A stretch of DNA of 64,000 nt from Pseudomonas sp. FP2309 (GTDB lineage: Bacteria > Pseudomonadota > Gammaproteobacteria > Pseudomonadales > Pseudomonadaceae): assembly GCF_030687575.1 (NCBI RefSeq), contig NZ_CP117439.1, positions 4,727,501 to 4,791,500 of the forward strand. Reading direction: 5' to 3'. Shown here in pieces: positions 1-9,800 of the stretch. Position numbers and translations under genes: made by a program. How positions within the stretch are numbered: position 1 is the first letter of the stretch; every line of letters begins with the position of its first letter. The notes under the pieces were generated by a model. The model was not told where the DNA came from. It worked only from the letters and a program-made list of their open reading frames with translations, and made no database searches.

Positions 1-485
1 ATCCACAACATATGCAGCAGACCAAGCCCAAGAATCACATACACCAAGCGATGCAATTTCTTCCAGCGAGCTCCCAACCGACGCTGGCTATAGCGATTGG
101 ACGTCACCGCCAACACCAGTAACTGCACAAACCCCAACGCCCCCACGATAATGTAAGGCCGCTTGCGCAACTCAACGCCCAACTGCGACCAATCCAGCCC
201 CAGGACAAACACGCAGTACGCCGCCAGATGCAGCACCACATAAGCGAAGCACCATAGCCCGAGCTGCCGGCGCACAGCGATCCAGCCGGCCCACCCGCTC
301 AGCTTTTGCAACGGCGTCATTCCCAGCGTTATCAGCAAGAGAATCAGCGTCCCCAAGCCGAGCCGATCAACCAGCACCTTGCCCGGATCCGGCCCCAGGG
401 CAAAACTCCACGCCTCATATAGCCATAACAACGGCCACACCGCCGCGGCGATAAATACGCCAATGCGCCAGATGGGATAACGCAT
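1..485 (-). CDS. msrQ: MsrQ, haem-binding membrane subunit of the MsrPQ methionine sulfoxide reductase (partial)
   Basis: MsrQ is the inner-membrane b-type haem protein that passes electrons from the respiratory chain to periplasmic MsrP. Reading the minus strand from the ATG at 485 gives a hydrophobic protein starting [11 protein letters not shown], with several membrane segments and histidines inside them (LVLHLAAY-like and KKLHRLVY regions) typical of the YedZ/ferric-reductase-like fold. The C-terminus lies beyond the left edge. The start overlaps the msrP stop codon by one base (TGATG), so the two are translationally coupled. Identity is supported by both sequence and partner gene. Confidence 0.9.
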   Translation of the reverse strand, partial: MRYPIWRIGVFIAAAVWPLLWLYEAWSFALGPDPGKVLVDRLGLGTLILLLITLGMTPLQKLSGWAGWIAVRRQLGLWCFAYVVLHLAAYCVFVLGLDWSQLGVELRKRPYIIVGALGFVQLLVLAVTSNRYSQRRLGARWKKLHRLVYVILGLGLLHMLW

Positions 486-1498
486 CAGTAGTTCTTCCGC
501 AGATCAAGCCCGGCATATAAAGAAGCAACCTCATCCGAGTAGCCATTGAACATCTGTGTCTCACGGACATTGGGACTGAACAGACCACTGGGCAGACGCC
601 GCTCACGTGCTTGAGTCCAACGGGGGTGATCGACCGTGGGATTCACATTTGCATAGAACCCATACTCATCGGCCGCAATGCTCTGCCAGGTGGTTTTCGG
701 CTGTTCACTCACAAGACTGATGCGCACGATCGACTTCACGCTCTTGAAACCATACTTCCACGGCACAACCAGACGTAATGGCGCCCCGTTCTGATTCGGC
801 AGCTCCCGCCCATACATACCCACCGCAAGAATCGCCAACGGGTTCATCGCTTCATCCAGGCGCAACCCTTCTACATACGGCCAGTCAATCAAGCCAAAAC
901 TCGAGCGCTGCCCTGGCATGCTCTTGGGATCCTGAAGGGTTTCAAACCGGATGTATTTGGCCTTGGAGGTTGGCTCAACCTGCTTGAGCAAGGCAGAGAT
1001 CGGAAAGCCTATCCATGGGATAACCATCGACCACGCTTCTACACAGCGCAAACGATAGATCCGCTCTTCCAATTGGTAGGGTTTCATGAAGTCTTCCAAG
1101 GCATAACGCCCCGGCTTTGCAACCTCACCATCAATCACCACACTCCAGGGCTCGGTCTGGAGTGATCCTGCATTTTTCGCGGGATCGCCCTTATCCGTAC
1201 CGAACTCGTAGAAGTTGTTGTAGTGGGTTGCATCCTTGAACGGAGTGATCGCTTCGTCCTTGACCGTCACCGCCTGCCATTTCGTTGCCGGCAGTTTCTC
1301 GGCAAACCAATTGGGTGCCTTGCCTGGCTCGACATCAGCATAACGTGACGCCTCGTCAGCACTGGCCCAACGCGGCAGGCTACCGGCTGCAAAACCGGCA
1401 AGCGCACCGCCGAGCAAGCTGCGGCGAGAAAGGTAAAAAGATTCAGGGGTGACATCCGATTCATGGCAATCGGACGCCTTAGGAGATTTGATTAACAT
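485..1498 (-). CDS. msrP: MsrP, periplasmic protein-methionine-sulfoxide reductase, Mo-cofactor catalytic subunit
   Basis: MsrP (YedY) repairs oxidised methionines in periplasmic proteins using molybdopterin and electrons from MsrQ. The 337-residue product has an N-terminal twin-arginine signal (SRRSLLGG near residues 24-31) followed by a hydrophobic stretch and an ASA-type cleavage region, so export is by Tat. A conserved cysteine in RLRCVEAW (about residue 152) is the expected molybdenum ligand of this family. It is directly followed by msrQ. The Shine-Dalgarno GGAG lies inside one arm of a 9-bp inverted repeat (1503-1546), which may control access to the start. The length is normal for the family. 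Confidence 0.95.
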   Translation of the reverse strand: MLIKSPKASDCHESDVTPESFYLSRRSLLGGALAGFAAGSLPRWASADEASRYADVEPGKAPNWFAEKLPATKWQAVTVKDEAITPFKDATHYNNFYEFGTDKGDPAKNAGSLQTEPWSVVIDGEVAKPGRYALEDFMKPYQLEERIYRLRCVEAWSMVIPWIGFPISALLKQVEPTSKAKYIRFETLQDPKSMPGQRSSFGLIDWPYVEGLRLDEAMNPLAILAVGMYGRELPNQNGAPLRLVVPWKYGFKSVKSIVRISLVSEQPKTTWQSIAADEYGFYANVNPTVDHPRWTQARERRLPSGLFSPNVRETQMFNGYSDEVASLYAGLDLRKNY

Positions 1499-1502
1499 GG
1501 CA

Positions 1503-1546
1503 ACTCCGCAGCATTGGAGGACTGATGCACCAATAGACTGCGGAGT
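1503..1546 (-). promoter_or_regulatory. Inverted repeat covering the msrP ribosome-binding site
   Basis: ACTCCGCAG at 1503-1511 is repeated as CTGCGGAGT at 1538-1546, with an inner ATTGG/CCAAT pair (1513-1517 and 1530-1534). On the minus strand the right arm contains the GGAG that lies about 7 bases before the msrP ATG. It could be a translation-control hairpin, or a terminator-like end for pssA, but no T-run follows. Confidence 0.5.
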
Positions 1547-1561
1547 ATGGGGGAAATTACA

Positions 1562-2419
1562 TTAAGGCAACGTTTTGTCCCGGCGCAGATGCAAGAGGTA
1601 TTGAATCGGCCCCGATGCGGCATAGACCAGGAACGCCAAAAGCAGAATACGCGGCGGATCGCTGAAGACCACCGCGAATACCAACACCACCACAAGGATG
1701 GCAACAAAAGGTACGCGCCCCTTGAGGTCCAGCTCCTTGAAGCTGTTGTACTTAATATTACTGACCATCAACATCCCGGCTGCAGCAACCATCAAGGCGA
1801 CCAGGAACGACATCTTCGACCCCTGGATCCCGTAATCACTGAACGCCCAGACGATACCCGCGACTACACCGGCAGCCGCCGGACTGGCCAACCCGATAAA
1901 ATAACGTTTATCAGCAGTGCCTACCTGGGTATTAAAGCGTGCCAGGCGCAACGCGGCACCGGCAACATAGATGAAGGCAACCATCCACCCCACCTTGCCC
2001 ATGTCCCCCAGCGCCCAGGCAAATGCCAGCAATGCCGGGGCGACACCGAAGGCAACCATGTCCGACAAAGAGTCGTACTCAGCACCGAACGCACTTTGGG
2101 TGTTGGTCATGCGTGCCACGCGACCATCCAGGCCGTCCAGCACCATAGCCACAAAAATGGCGATAGCCGCAAAACCGAAATACTTGCTGGCACTCGCCGC
2201 ATCACCAGCCGCCAGCGCGCTCTGGGCACTCATGGAATTGATGATGGAGTAGAAGCCGGCAAACAGGTTCGCGGTGGTGAACAGGTTGGGCAGAAGATAG
2301 ATACCACGATGCCGGACCTTGCGGCCTTCAGCATCATGCCCTTCTTCGACATGCTCATCGATCGGTAGCAGGCTTTCGGCGTCAAAAGCCTTGTTTGGCT
2401 CTTCGGGACGTTCGCTCAT
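1562..2419 (-). CDS. pssA: PssA, CDP-diacylglycerol-serine O-phosphatidyltransferase
   Basis: This enzyme makes phosphatidylserine from CDP-diacylglycerol and L-serine, the committed step to phosphatidylethanolamine, in the inner membrane. The 285-residue protein has the full CDP-alcohol phosphatidyltransferase signature D-x2-DG-x2-AR-x8-G-x3-D-x3-D, seen from DGLDGRVAR through YDSLSD around residues 94-120. Multiple hydrophobic segments follow. It has an acidic N-terminal extension before the first membrane helix (NLFTTANLFAGF). It lies between ilvC and msrP on the same strand, but the ilvC terminator separates it from ilvC. An extended -10 element precedes it. Confidence 0.95.
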   Translation of the reverse strand: MSERPEEPNKAFDAESLLPIDEHVEEGHDAEGRKVRHRGIYLLPNLFTTANLFAGFYSIINSMSAQSALAAGDAASASKYFGFAAIAIFVAMVLDGLDGRVARMTNTQSAFGAEYDSLSDMVAFGVAPALLAFAWALGDMGKVGWMVAFIYVAGAALRLARFNTQVGTADKRYFIGLASPAAAGVVAGIVWAFSDYGIQGSKMSFLVALMVAAAGMLMVSNIKYNSFKELDLKGRVPFVAILVVVLVFAVVFSDPPRILLLAFLVYAASGPIQYLLHLRRDKTLP

Positions 2420-2493
2420 GGACTTTACCTTGCAACGGTGTGAAAAAATTCGACAAATACGTGCGGCGAGTGTTCGCCCGCAAACGATGCAGC

Positions 2494-2499
2494 TTTATA
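2494..2499 (-). promoter_or_regulatory. Possible extended -10 element for pssA
   Basis: On the minus strand the sequence reads TGGTATAAA, matching an extended -10 (TGn-TATAAT). It is about 75 bases upstream of the pssA ATG. No convincing -35 hexamer is seen, so this is a weak call. Confidence 0.35.
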
Positions 2500-2520
2500 C
2501 CAGAACCCGCTTCCCAAACG

Positions 2521-2546
2521 AAAAAACGCGGCCTAAGCCGCGTTTT
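2521..2546 (-). terminator. Intrinsic terminator of ilvC
   Basis: AAAACGCGGC at 2523-2532, loop CTAA, then GCCGCGTTTT at 2537-2546 forms a GC-rich hairpin. On the minus strand it is followed by six T residues. It begins 18 bases after the ilvC stop codon and separates ilvBHC from pssA. Confidence 0.85.
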
Positions 2547-2563
2547 CTCTCGATACGTACGAC

Positions 2564-3589
<1,026 letters not shown>

Positions 3590-3627
3590 CTATATATCCA
3601 GGCCGTAAGGCCATTCACTAATTTGGG

Positions 3628-4119
3628 TTAGATGCTGAGTACTTTGTCGCCACGGGCAATCCCGGTGACACCACTGCGGACGGTTTCCAGAATCGAGGCC
3701 GTCCCGATCGATTGGATAAAGCTGTCCAGCTTGTCGCTTGTACCGGTCAATTGCACGGTATAAACGCTGGCGCTCACATCGACGATCTGCCCGCGATAGA
3801 TGTCGGTAGTCCGCTTGATCTCGGCACGTTGGGCACCCGTGGCCTTGACTTTAACCAGCATCAGCTCACGCTCAATGTGGGCACTTTCCGACAGATCGAC
3901 CAGCTTGACCACTTCGATCAGCTTGTTGAGGTTCTTGGTGATCTGCTCGATCACCTCATCGTGACCAACGGTGGTCAACGTCAGGCGCGACAGGGTCGGG
4001 TCCTCGGTCGGAGCCACGGTCAGGCTTTCGATGTTGTAGTTGCGTTGCGAAAACAGGCCGACAACACGAGACAGAGCGCCGGGTTCGTTCTCCAGAAGCA
4101 GGGAGATAATATGCCGCAT
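3628..4119 (-). CDS. ilvH: IlvH, acetolactate synthase small (regulatory) subunit
   Basis: IlvH binds the catalytic subunit IlvB, raises its activity and confers valine feedback inhibition. The protein starts MRHIISLLLENEPGALSRVV, an N-terminal ACT domain, followed by the second regulatory domain, for 163 residues in all. A start 30 bases further upstream is open in frame but would overlap the end of ilvB. The ATG at 4119, two bases after the ilvB stop, matches the family N-terminus. It is the middle gene of the ilvBHC operon. Confidence 0.96.
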   Translation of the reverse strand: MRHIISLLLENEPGALSRVVGLFSQRNYNIESLTVAPTEDPTLSRLTLTTVGHDEVIEQITKNLNKLIEVVKLVDLSESAHIERELMLVKVKATGAQRAEIKRTTDIYRGQIVDVSASVYTVQLTGTSDKLDSFIQSIGTASILETVRSGVTGIARGDKVLSI

Positions 4120-4121
4120 GA

Positions 4122-5846
4122 TTAAGTACGCTCCGTCTTGTTCAACCACATGTCACGCATAGAGCCGTCTTTGATCTGCATCGGGTAAACGTGCTCGCTG
4201 GTATCCACCTGAATATCGATGAACACCAGGCGGTCCTTCATGGCAAACGCTTCTTCCATCTTCGGCTTGAGATCTTTCAGATCGGTGATGCGCATGCCAA
4301 CGTGGCCATAGGCTTCAACCAACTTGATGAAATCCGGCAATGACTCCATGTAAGAGTGGGAGTGACGGCTACCGTAGCTCATGTCCTGCCACTGGCGGAC
4401 CATGCCCAGCACGCCGTTGTTCAAGCAGACGATCTTTACTGGCAGACCGTACTGCAGGCACGTCGACAGTTCCTGGATGTTCATCTGGATACTGCCCTCA
4501 CCGGTGACGCACGCAACGTCGTTATCCGGGAAGCTCAGCTTCACCCCCATTGCCGCAGGAAAACCAAAGCCCATCGTGCCCAGGCCACCGGAGTTGATCC
4601 AGCGGTTAGGCTTGTCGAACTTGTAGTACTGCGCGGCGAACATCTGGTGCTGCCCCACATCGGATGTGACAAAGGCATCGCCCTTGGTCACTTCGCACAG
4701 GGTCTCGATCACGGTTTGTGGCTTGATAATGCTGCCGTCGCCCTTGTCGTACGGGAACAGGCCGCGGTCACCGCGCCATTCGTCGATCTGCTTCCACCAA
4801 CTGGCAACCGCTTCTTTGTTTGGCGTCTCGCCGATGTCCTTGAGCGCAGCGACCATTTCGGTCAATACGCTCTCGACAGGCCCGACAATCGGCACGTCGG
4901 CCTTGATGGTCTTGGAGATGGAGGCCGGGTCGATGTCGATGTGGATGATCTTGGCATTCGGGCAAAATTTGCTCGCACCGTTGATCACACGGTCGTCGAA
5001 CCGCGCGCCTACGGCCAGGATCACGTCAGCGTGGTGCATGGTCAGGTTGGCGGTGTAGCTGCCGTGCATTCCGAGCATGCCGACGAACTGACGGTCCGAA
5101 CCCGGGAACGCGCCCAGCCCCATCAAGGTATTGGTAACCGGCAGGTTAAGCATCTTGGCCAGTTCGGTCAGCGGTGCGGAGCCGCCACCCAAAATCACGC
5201 CGCCGCCGGAGTACAGCACTGGACGCTTGGCCGCCAGAAGCATTTCTGCCGCCTTGCGGATTTGCCCCGAGTGACCGCGAACAGCCGGGCTGTAGGAACG
5301 CAGCTTGGCTTTCTTGGGGAAGACGTACTCGAATTTCTCTGCCGGGTTGGTCATGTCTTTCGGGATATCGACCACGACAGGGCCCGGACGACCGGACTGA
5401 GCGAGGTAGAACGCCTTTTTCATGACTTCCGGGATTTCCGACGCGTGCTTGATCATGAAGCTGTGTTTCACGATCGGCCGGGAAATACCGATCATATCGG
5501 TTTCCTGAAACGCATCGGTACCGACCATGGTGCTGGGCACCTGGCCAGAAATGATCACCATCGGGATGGAGTCCATATAGGCAGTCGCGATGCCGGTAAT
5601 GGCATTGGTTGCGCCCGGGCCGGACGTCACCAGTACCACACCGGCTTTACCGGTGGCACGGGCGTAACCGTCAGCCATATGGGTTGCGGCCTGTTCGTGG
5701 CGAACCAGGATGTGGGTAACAGCCGGTTCCTTGAACAGTGCGTCGTAAACATGCAGCAGAGCACCACCTGGGTACCCGTAGATATAGTCGACGCCTTCGT
5801 CACGCAAAAAGCGGACGAGCATCTCACCACCAGATAAAAGCTCCAC
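4122..5846 (-). CDS. ilvB: IlvB/IlvI-type acetolactate synthase, large catalytic subunit
   Basis: This thiamine-diphosphate enzyme condenses pyruvate with pyruvate or 2-oxobutyrate to open branched-chain amino acid synthesis. The N-terminal domain carries the catalytic glutamate in [19 protein letters not shown]. The C-terminal ThDP/Mg site is seen in [13 protein letters not shown] followed by CLNNG. I place the start at GTG 5846 ([11 protein letters not shown], 574 residues) because AGAGGTG lies six bases upstream. A GTG at 5855 would add three residues but has almost no spacing to a ribosome site. The gene is first in the operon and is preceded by a long leader (5847-6277). Some annotations name this gene ilvI. 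Confidence 0.95.
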   Translation of the reverse strand: MELLSGGEMLVRFLRDEGVDYIYGYPGGALLHVYDALFKEPAVTHILVRHEQAATHMADGYARATGKAGVVLVTSGPGATNAITGIATAYMDSIPMVIISGQVPSTMVGTDAFQETDMIGISRPIVKHSFMIKHASEIPEVMKKAFYLAQSGRPGPVVVDIPKDMTNPAEKFEYVFPKKAKLRSYSPAVRGHSGQIRKAAEMLLAAKRPVLYSGGGVILGGGSAPLTELAKMLNLPVTNTLMGLGAFPGSDRQFVGMLGMHGSYTANLTMHHADVILAVGARFDDRVINGASKFCPNAKIIHIDIDPASISKTIKADVPIVGPVESVLTEMVAALKDIGETPNKEAVASWWKQIDEWRGDRGLFPYDKGDGSIIKPQTVIETLCEVTKGDAFVTSDVGQHQMFAAQYYKFDKPNRWINSGGLGTMGFGFPAAMGVKLSFPDNDVACVTGEGSIQMNIQELSTCLQYGLPVKIVCLNNGVLGMVRQWQDMSYGSRHSHSYMESLPDFIKLVEAYGHVGMRITDLKDLKPKMEEAFAMKDRLVFIDIQVDTSEHVYPMQIKDGSMRDMWLNKTERT

Positions 5847-5944
5847 GTTGTTCACCTCTAAAACGCCAGAATACCGTCCGTTGAAAACCGACGGGTCTTA
5901 ATAGGTTTACTTCCCAACAGAGCATGAGCGACGGTGGTCGCCGA

Positions 5945-6061
5945 CTACGTCAGCACTGACTGAGCAAGTATTGGGATCGTCCCAAGTGTTGCGGGCTTTT
6001 CCCACCCAGCGCGAGGTAACGCGTTGCGGGTGTAACAGGTCGGCGCGGATGTGCGCCTCAT
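5945..6061 (-). CDS. Possible 38-residue leader peptide for ilvBHC
   Basis: An ATG at 6061 opens a 38-codon ORF (MRRTSAPTCYTRN...) ending at TAG 5945-5947. Its last 13 codons encode LGTIPILAQSVLT, seven of them Leu, Ile or Val, the products of the operon. The ribosome-binding site is weak. It lies about 50 bases downstream of the predicted promoter and about 100 bases before ilvB. It may be chance. Conservation of the codon cluster in related species would decide. Confidence 0.3.
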   Translation of the reverse strand: MRRTSAPTCYTRNALPRAGWEKPATLGTIPILAQSVLT

Positions 6062-6111
6062 GATCTGCTGAGCGGGCCTGCTTCTGGCAGTCCCGATACA
6101 GCGGACTTTGG

Positions 6112-6140
6112 ATTCTTCTGTTTCACGCCGTTCAAGTCAA
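6112..6140 (-). promoter_or_regulatory. Candidate sigma-70 promoter of ilvBHC
   Basis: On the minus strand TTGACT (complement of 6135-6140) is followed after 17 bases by AAGAAT (complement of 6112-6117). This would start an RNA with a leader of roughly 260 bases before ilvB. Confidence 0.45.
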
Positions 6141-6277
6141 GCAATAATTGCGCTTTTTTCCAACTAAGCGCATGAGAACGTAGAAGAAAGGGCTTTGAGG
6201 AGGGATAAAACTCGCCTGAATGTCGTCAAGCGGTAGAAATATGCGCAAGACTGCCGGAAAACCCGACAGTCAGGCAA

Positions 6278-6607
6278 TTAACGAGCGTCGACGATCAATT
6301 GGTCGAACTTTTTCAGCGCATTGCGCAAGCCGAGGCTCTCACGCGGCCGGTCGGCGTAGACCATCTCGGCCATCTCCAGAATCCCCGACGCATTGGGCAA
6401 CGGCAGATCCTGTTCGAGGATCTGCTTCATTCGCGCCAGGAAGATCCACTGCAGCCACTGATGAAAATCCAGGGTATCCACCGAAAACGGTTCAACACTG
6501 CTGAGCGCTTCAATACTGGGAGGCACCTCGTCCCACCAGCCCTGCACGCGTAATTCACGTTCAATCAGCAACAACTGTTCGGCAATCGCCGGAAAGCGTG
6601 CATCCAT
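6278..6607 (-). CDS. YqcC family protein
   Basis: This 109-residue cytosolic protein belongs to the small helical YqcC (DUF446) family, whose function I do not know. Typical features are the ALSSVEPFSVDTLDFHQWLQW and IFLARM regions and the LRNALKKFDQLI-like C-terminus. In many gammaproteobacteria the family lies next to the pseudouridine synthase truC, but here it is the last gene of an mrcB-lpoP cluster. Its ATG overlaps the preceding stop by one base (TGATG), so it is translationally coupled to the lipoprotein gene. Confidence 0.85.
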   Translation of the reverse strand: MDARFPAIAEQLLLIERELRVQGWWDEVPPSIEALSSVEPFSVDTLDFHQWLQWIFLARMKQILEQDLPLPNASGILEMAEMVYADRPRESLGLRNALKKFDQLIVDAR

Positions 6608-7341
6608 CAGAGGTTAACCTTGGCTTTCTGACGAGCCTGGGCAGCGCCGGCGGCATCACCTTGTGCCGCACGCGCGTCACCGATCAATGCCCACAGGCTG
6701 GCCTGCAAGTCCGGACGACCGCCAGCCAGCGAGAGACCACGACGGGCGAACTGCTCGGCTTGCGGCGCATCGCCCTGGGCCATGCGTACCTGCGCCAGAC
6801 GGTAGAGCACTTGCGGCTCGCGAGGCGCAACGCGTTGTGCGCGCTCGAGACTGGAAGACGCGCCATTCAAGTCGCCACCCGCCTGTTGCTGCTGGGCAGT
6901 GGTCAACAACGCCAGCACCGGGCCATCCAACTGCTCATCAGCCGACAGGCCACCGGTATTGGCGGACGAAGGGATGCCGCTCGGCGTCGACGGCATGTTG
7001 TAGGTGCTCTGGGTGACCGGCGCGGTCTGAATCGGTGCAGCGTCGATCGGACCCGAGGTGCTCGGCCCTGGCGTCCAAGGCTCGGCACTGATCGGCGCGG
7101 ACGTGGCAGCACCGCCGCCCGGCACCATCACCACCACACCCGAATCCTGTGGCATGGCCTGAGGTTTGGCCTGCGCCGGACGGTTGGTCACGGTTTGACG
7201 GAAACCGCCATTCGCCGAGATCCGGTCATTATTGGAAACGGCAGTGCTCGAATCCACAACCGGAATCGAGCCGCGTTGCACACTGGAGCAACCGCTGAGC
7301 AAAGCCAGAACGGTAATCGCTGGAATACACCACTTGTTCAC
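6607..7341 (-). CDS. lpoP: TPR-containing outer-membrane lipoprotein, probable PBP1b activator LpoP
   Basis: The N-terminus (MNKWCIPAITVLALLSGCSS) is a lipoprotein signal with the lipobox LLSGC, the cysteine near residue 18 being lipidated. A low-complexity Pro/Ser/Thr-rich linker runs to about residue 125. It is followed by two TPR-like helical repeats (LERAQRVAPREPQVLYRLAQVRMAQGD and AEQFARRGLSLAG). This layout and the position 16 bases after mrcB match LpoP, the lipoprotein reported to activate PBP1b in Pseudomonas and Acinetobacter. The family is clear from sequence. The activator role is inferred from context and known relatives. Confidence 0.8.
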   Translation of the reverse strand: MNKWCIPAITVLALLSGCSSVQRGSIPVVDSSTAVSNNDRISANGGFRQTVTNRPAQAKPQAMPQDSGVVVMVPGGGAATSAPISAEPWTPGPSTSGPIDAAPIQTAPVTQSTYNMPSTPSGIPSSANTGGLSADEQLDGPVLALLTTAQQQQAGGDLNGASSSLERAQRVAPREPQVLYRLAQVRMAQGDAPQAEQFARRGLSLAGGRPDLQASLWALIGDARAAQGDAAGAAQARQKAKVNL

Positions 7342-7357
7342 TTGAAACCCTCTTTGC

Positions 7358-9682
7358 TTAATTCATCCAGCCCTTGACCCAGTCCATCACCGATTCCGCG
7401 TCAGCAGGGGCACCGCCACTGCACGCCGCACCGGGTGGTGGTTCGCTGCCGCGAATATACGGCATCTGTACCGCCCCCGGACAGTTGGCATCGGAGCCCT
7501 GCCCGGTGTGAGGATCAATCCAGGCCTGCACGATGTTATCCGGCTGCGGCATGTTCAGCGGCAGCGGGTCGGCCTTGCGCATGAAACTGGTCCAGACCTG
7601 CAACGCACCGGTGGCGCCGGTAAAGGGCGTCTTGCCATTGTCGTCACGGCCCAGCCAGACCACCGCCAACACATCCTGACCGAAACCCGCGAACCAACTG
7701 TCACGCGAGTCATTACTCGTACCGGTCTTACCCGCCAACGTCAGGTTGGAAGGCAGCACTTTATAGACAGAGCTACCGGTGCCCTCACGCATCACGCGCT
7801 GCATGGCGTTCTGGATGAGGTAGATGGAGCCCGCATCGAAACGCTGCTGAATCTGGAACGGGTAACGCTTGAGCGGTTCACCTTCGGCGGTCAGTACGCT
7901 GCGAATCCCACGCATAGGTGTATTGAAGCCACCGTTGGCGAGTGTCTGGTACATGGTCGCCACTTCCATTGGCGTCATCGCGCCGGCGCCCAGCAGGATC
8001 GACGGAAACGCCGGGAACTCGCGAGTAATGCCCAGTCGCGCCAGCGTCTTGAGCACATTCGGCACGCCCACTTCGAGGCCGAGCCGCGAGGTGGAGATGT
8101 TGTAGGAGTGCGCCAGCCCTTGGTACAGGAACACCGTACCGTGGGAGCGTCGATCGAAGTTCTGCGGTGTCCACACCTGGCCGTCGCCGCCCTTGACCGA
8201 TAGCGGGTCATCCGACAGCCAACTGGTCAGGGTGTATTTACTCGGTTTTTCCAATGCCGTCAGGTACACCGCTGGCTTAACCAGCGAGCCAATCGGCCGC
8301 ACGGCATCCAACGCGCGGTTGAAGCCGGCAAAACTGGCCTGGCGACTGCCGATCATGGCCTGGACTTCACCGGTTTCCGGGTTGGTCACCACCATTGCAG
8401 CTTCTACTTCGTCCGAGCCCTTACGGCCGGCCAGACGCTTGAAGGTGTCATTGACAGACGCTTCTGCTTTCATCTGCAGAATCGGGTCAAAACTGGTGAA
8501 GATCCGCAGGCCTTCCTCGGTCAAGTCTTCGTCGCGATAGTCTTCACGCAACTGGCGTTTTACTAGGTCGATAAAGCCTGGGAAGGAACTGTCCGCCAGC
8601 TTGCCGCGCGTGGTCACACCCAGTGGCATCTTCTTCGCAGCTTCGACTTGTTCGGCCGTGGCCACGCCCTGCTGCTCAAGCACGTCGAGTACCAGGTTAC
8701 GGCGCTCGAGCGCACGCTCAGGATTACGACGCGGGTTGTAATAGGACGGTCCCTTGACCATGCCCACCAACAAGGCCACCTGGTGCAACTTCAATTCGGA
8801 CAGCGGCTGACCGAAGAAGAACTGGCTGGCCAGACCGAAACCGTGCACCGCGCGCTGGCCATCCTGGCCGACGAATACCTCGTTGAGGTACGCCTCGAGG
8901 ATTTCCTGCTTGCTGTAATGCAGCTCAAGCAGCATCGCCATCATCGCTTCGGTGAGCTTACGGGTCAGGCTGCGCTCGTTGGTCAGGTAGAAGTTCTTGA
9001 CCAACTGCTGGGTCAGCGTACTGCCGCCCTGGGTCATCTTGCCGCCGGAAGTATTCACCCATACCGCGCGGGCGATCGACTTCGGCGAGACGCCCCAATG
9101 ATGGTAAAAATCGCGGTCTTCAACGGCAACCAGCGTTTCCAGCAGGTATGGCGGCACCTGATCGAGCTTGATCAGGATGCGATCTTCCAGGTTTTTCGGG
9201 TAAATCCCGCCGATCATCAGAGGCTCAAGACGCACCACCGGCAGCTTCGAACCGTTGAGCGAGGACAACTCGGCCACATAGTCGCCAGAGAAGCGCACGC
9301 GCACAGGCTGGGCCTTTTCCAGGCCTTCGTAGAACTGGAAGCCGCGTGTGTTCAAGTCGACGGTATTACCGCTGACCGCGGCCGCCCCCGGCCCGTTGCT
9401 CACGGGTTCGCGGCGGTAGCCCAGGGCATCGAGCTCGGTGAGGAAGTCATCCTTGCTCAGCTTCTGGCCGGTGAACAGCTCCAGCGGGCGTGCATACACC
9501 TTCGCTGGAATGGTCCAGCGCTTGCCGGAGAATTTCTCCTGGACCACAGCGTCGAGGTACACCGCGAAGCCGGCGAGCACCACAAGGCCCACAAGGCCGA
9601 GTTTGAGCGCCCAGCCAAGCCATGGGCGCAGGCCGCGGGAAGGAGGTTTTTTACGGGAACGGGGAGATCGGGTTCGAGTCAT
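7358..9682 (-). CDS. mrcB: MrcB, penicillin-binding protein 1B (bifunctional glycosyltransferase/transpeptidase)
   Basis: PBP1b polymerises and cross-links peptidoglycan on the outer face of the inner membrane. The 774-residue protein has a short basic cytoplasmic tail (RSRKKPPSRG), one membrane anchor near residues 25-45, and a UB2H-like region. The GT51 glycosyltransferase domain has the catalytic EDRDFYHHWG and TQQLVKN motifs. The transpeptidase domain shows SLVK (active-site serine), SYN and KTGTS. Length and order are standard. Downstream genes encode the presumed activator lipoprotein and YqcC. Confidence 0.97.
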   Translation of the reverse strand: MTRTRSPRSRKKPPSRGLRPWLGWALKLGLVGLVVLAGFAVYLDAVVQEKFSGKRWTIPAKVYARPLELFTGQKLSKDDFLTELDALGYRREPVSNGPGAAAVSGNTVDLNTRGFQFYEGLEKAQPVRVRFSGDYVAELSSLNGSKLPVVRLEPLMIGGIYPKNLEDRILIKLDQVPPYLLETLVAVEDRDFYHHWGVSPKSIARAVWVNTSGGKMTQGGSTLTQQLVKNFYLTNERSLTRKLTEAMMAMLLELHYSKQEILEAYLNEVFVGQDGQRAVHGFGLASQFFFGQPLSELKLHQVALLVGMVKGPSYYNPRRNPERALERRNLVLDVLEQQGVATAEQVEAAKKMPLGVTTRGKLADSSFPGFIDLVKRQLREDYRDEDLTEEGLRIFTSFDPILQMKAEASVNDTFKRLAGRKGSDEVEAAMVVTNPETGEVQAMIGSRQASFAGFNRALDAVRPIGSLVKPAVYLTALEKPSKYTLTSWLSDDPLSVKGGDGQVWTPQNFDRRSHGTVFLYQGLAHSYNISTSRLGLEVGVPNVLKTLARLGITREFPAFPSILLGAGAMTPMEVATMYQTLANGGFNTPMRGIRSVLTAEGEPLKRYPFQIQQRFDAGSIYLIQNAMQRVMREGTGSSVYKVLPSNLTLAGKTGTSNDSRDSWFAGFGQDVLAVVWLGRDDNGKTPFTGATGALQVWTSFMRKADPLPLNMPQPDNIVQAWIDPHTGQGSDANCPGAVQMPYIRGSEPPPGAACSGGAPADAESVMDWVKGWMN

Positions 9683-9800
9683 GGCGGCGGATTATACGCA
9701 CTTTATTGCTGATCAACATGAGCCGGACAGCGGTTTGCACGACCGCCCTTAGCGGCCATAATGCCCGCCATGATTTTCCCCAGACTCTGAAGGATCGCCC

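Larger units (their letters stand above)
5847..6277 (-). promoter_or_regulatory. Long leader/intergenic region upstream of ilvB
   Basis: About 0.43 kb separates ilvB from the YqcC gene. It holds a plausible sigma-70 promoter (6112-6140), a short ORF (5945-6061) rich in Ile, Leu and Val codons near its end, and a weak stem around 5870-5895. No strong intrinsic terminator was found, so attenuation is possible but unproven. The part upstream of the promoter (about 6141-6277) shows nothing recognisable. Confidence 0.5.
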
